Source: Pelagirhabdus alkalitolerans (GTDB taxonomy: Bacteria > Bacillota > Bacilli > Bacillales > Amphibacillaceae). From it: 63,347 bases of DNA. The stretch's first letter is position 1, and every line of letters begins with the position of its first letter. Below the pieces are notes generated by a model, which searched no databases, was not told the origin of the DNA, and was given only the letters and a program-made list of their open reading frames with translations. The DNA lies in the NCBI RefSeq assembly GCF_900096905.1, contig NZ_FMYI01000012.1, positions 1 to 63,347 of the forward strand. The letters run 5' to 3'. Of the stretch, positions 62,157 through 63,347 are shown one piece after another. A program made the translations under genes and the position numbers.

Positions 62157-63110
62157 ATGACTGAAGAACGTATTTATGATGTTATTATTATCGGAGCAGG
62201 GCCAGCCGGTATGACAGCGGCGGTTTACACGTCACGTGCCAATTTAGACACACTAATGATCGAAAGAGGCGTACCAGGTGGTCAAATGGCTAATACGGAG
62301 GATGTTGAGAACTATCCAGGTTACGATAGTATATTAGGACCGGATCTATCGAATAAAATGTTTGATCACTCTAAGAAATTTGGTGCTGAATACGCTTATG
62401 GTGACATAACAGAAGTCATTGATGGTACAGAGTACAAAACAGTTGTCGCTTCTAATAAAACGTATAAAGCGAAGGCTATTATTATTGGTACAGGTGCAAA
62501 ATATAAAAAATTGGGCGTTCCTGGTGAAGAAGAATTATCAGGAAGAGGTGTATCGTATTGTGCTGTATGTGACGGTGCATTCTTTAAAGACAAAGAATTA
62601 ATTGTTGTAGGTGGTGGTGACTCTGCTGTTGAAGAAGGTGCCTACTTAACGCGTTATGCAAGTAAAGTAACAATTGTTCACCGTCGTGATGAATTACGTG
62701 CACAAAAGATTTTACAAGATCGTGCATTTAAAAATGAAAAAGTTGATTTTATTTGGGATACAGTCCTTAAATCAATTAACGAAGAGAACGGCAAAGTGGG
62801 CTCTGTAACATTAGAAAATGTTAAAACAAATGAAACGTTTGAGAAAAAAGCAGATGGTACATTTATCTATATTGGATTAGAACCATTAAGTGAACCATTT
62901 AAATCATTAGGTATTACAAATGAAGAAGGCTATATTCCAACAAATGAACAAATGGAAACAGAGATACCTGGAATTTTTGCGGCTGGAGATATTCGTGATA
63001 AAACATTGAGACAAATCGTAACGGCTACGGGTGATGGTAGTATTGCTGCACAAAATGCACAGAGTTATATTGAAGAACTAGAAGAGAAATTAGAAGCAAT
63101 TGAACAATAA
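62157..63110 (+). CDS. trxB: Thioredoxin reductase
   Basis: A 317-residue NADPH:thioredoxin reductase. FAD motif GAGPAGMTAAVYTSRA, redox-active C135-A-V-C138, NADPH motif VVGGGDSAVEEGAYLT and the C-terminal FAD loop GIFAAGDIRDKTLRQIVTATGDG are all intact. Cysteine positions match E. coli TrxB numbering. The ATG at 62157 is favoured because GAAGGGA lies nine bases upstream; 62151 is three bases from it. Last complete gene, ending with a strong terminator at 63221. Confidence 0.97.
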   Translation: MTEERIYDVIIIGAGPAGMTAAVYTSRANLDTLMIERGVPGGQMANTEDVENYPGYDSILGPDLSNKMFDHSKKFGAEYAYGDITEVIDGTEYKTVVASNKTYKAKAIIIGTGAKYKKLGVPGEEELSGRGVSYCAVCDGAFFKDKELIVVGGGDSAVEEGAYLTRYASKVTIVHRRDELRAQKILQDRAFKNEKVDFIWDTVLKSINEENGKVGSVTLENVKTNETFEKKADGTFIYIGLEPLSEPFKSLGITNEEGYIPTNEQMETEIPGIFAAGDIRDKTLRQIVTATGDGSIAAQNAQSYIEELEEKLEAIEQ

Positions 63111-63220
63111 TCTATTTTTTAAAATCTTCACTCGATCTTAACCTGACTGTAACACCTATGAAATAACTAGGGGGTATACTATTAGTGAGTGATAACCCCC
63201 TTTTTTATTATATACGTTTT

Positions 63221-63251
63221 TGCGCAGACAGTTTTGTCTGCGTCTTTTTTT
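63221..63251 (+). terminator. Terminator after trxB
   Basis: Stem GCGCAGACA / TGTCTGCGT with a GTTT loop, then a run of Ts. Confidence 0.92.
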
Positions 63252-63319
63252 GTGGCTCTAAAATATATGTTGGGGTAAAGATACAATTCAACATGTTGCT
63301 TTTATAATAAAGTGATGTG

Positions 63320-63347
63320 TGATCGACTACTCGCTTGCCGCGGGCAC
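63320..63347 (+). repeat. Possible start of a GC-rich intergenic repeat cut by the window edge
   Basis: From about 63320 the sequence becomes GC-rich (CTACTCGCTTGCCGCGGGCAC). I recall CTCGCTTnCCGCGGGC as the start of an abundant intergenic repeat in Bacillaceae genomes. The rest lies outside the window, so this is a suggestion only. The interval 63111-63347 otherwise holds no gene. Confidence 0.35.

Noticed and set aside
63290..63347. T-box riboswitch antiterminator suggested by CCGCGG at the window end
   Set aside because: The T-box core (GGGTGG..ACCGCGG) and specifier stem are absent; only CCGCGG is present in a repeat-like context.

Overview
This window reads as a chromosomal segment of a low-GC, motile, Gram-positive bacterium of the Bacillaceae. 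The evidence is AT-rich DNA, strong AAGGAGG-type ribosome binding sites with frequent GTG and TTG starts, and a gene order (flaG-fliD-fliS-fliT, hpf, secA, prfB, ftsEX, ctpB, minJ, uvrBA, pspC-like, yvlD-like, hprK-lgt-yvoD-ppaX-yvoF, TPR gene, trxB) that matches what I remember of Bacillus subtilis. Several exported or surface proteins carry acidic linkers, which hints at a halophile or halo-alkaliphile of the Halolactibacillus/Amphibacillus type. That placement is inference.

Layout. 1-1485: 5S rRNA and 14 tRNA genes ending an rRNA operon. 1576-8620: a lone GH95-type glycosidase, then sbcD-sbcC. 8658-13944: single genes (alpha/beta hydrolase, YwaF-like membrane protein, Cof-type phosphatase, fructose PTS EIIABC, NAD(P)-binding protein). 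14127-16400: a PAS-GGDEF-HD-GYP cyclic-di-GMP protein. 16415-16695: a gene-free, multi-hairpin element bounded by inverted repeats. 16791-22812: an OmpR-type two-component system resembling the heme sensor HssRS. It is followed by an unbroken run of five genes (a 51-residue protein, a YugP-like membrane metalloprotease, a two-HKD phospholipase D/cardiolipin synthase-like protein, a stand-alone B12-binding protein and a diguanylate cyclase). 22897-25592: the flagellar filament-cap operon behind a sigma-D-type promoter. 25634-28143: an amino-acid (cystine-like) ABC importer. 28322-35524: hpf, a ROK repressor, a membrane protein of unknown function, upp, secA, and prfB with its programmed frameshift. 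35675-42757: YitT-like protein, ftsE, ftsX, a coiled-coil M23 hydrolase, ctpB, minJ. 42811-52708: SNF2 helicase, release factor 3, and uvrB-uvrA with a LexA box. 52775-63110: PspC-like and YvlD-like proteins, fused pabBC, hprK-lgt-yvoD-ppaX-yvoF, a degenerate GlpD-like flavoprotein, a TPR protein and trxB. The last bases look like the start of another intergenic repeat.

The most interesting stretch is 16791-22812. The 51-residue gene starts just behind a GTTCATA direct repeat of the kind I recall for HssR, and this repeat sits in front of envelope genes rather than a heme-efflux pump. The same run of genes ends with a B12-domain protein carrying the W-x9-EH motif of adenosylcobalamin light sensors, next to a diguanylate cyclase and immediately upstream of flagellar genes. 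A tetrapyrrole- or light-linked control of envelope remodelling and motility is a testable hypothesis, not a conclusion.

No prophage, insertion sequence, CRISPR array or restriction system was seen.
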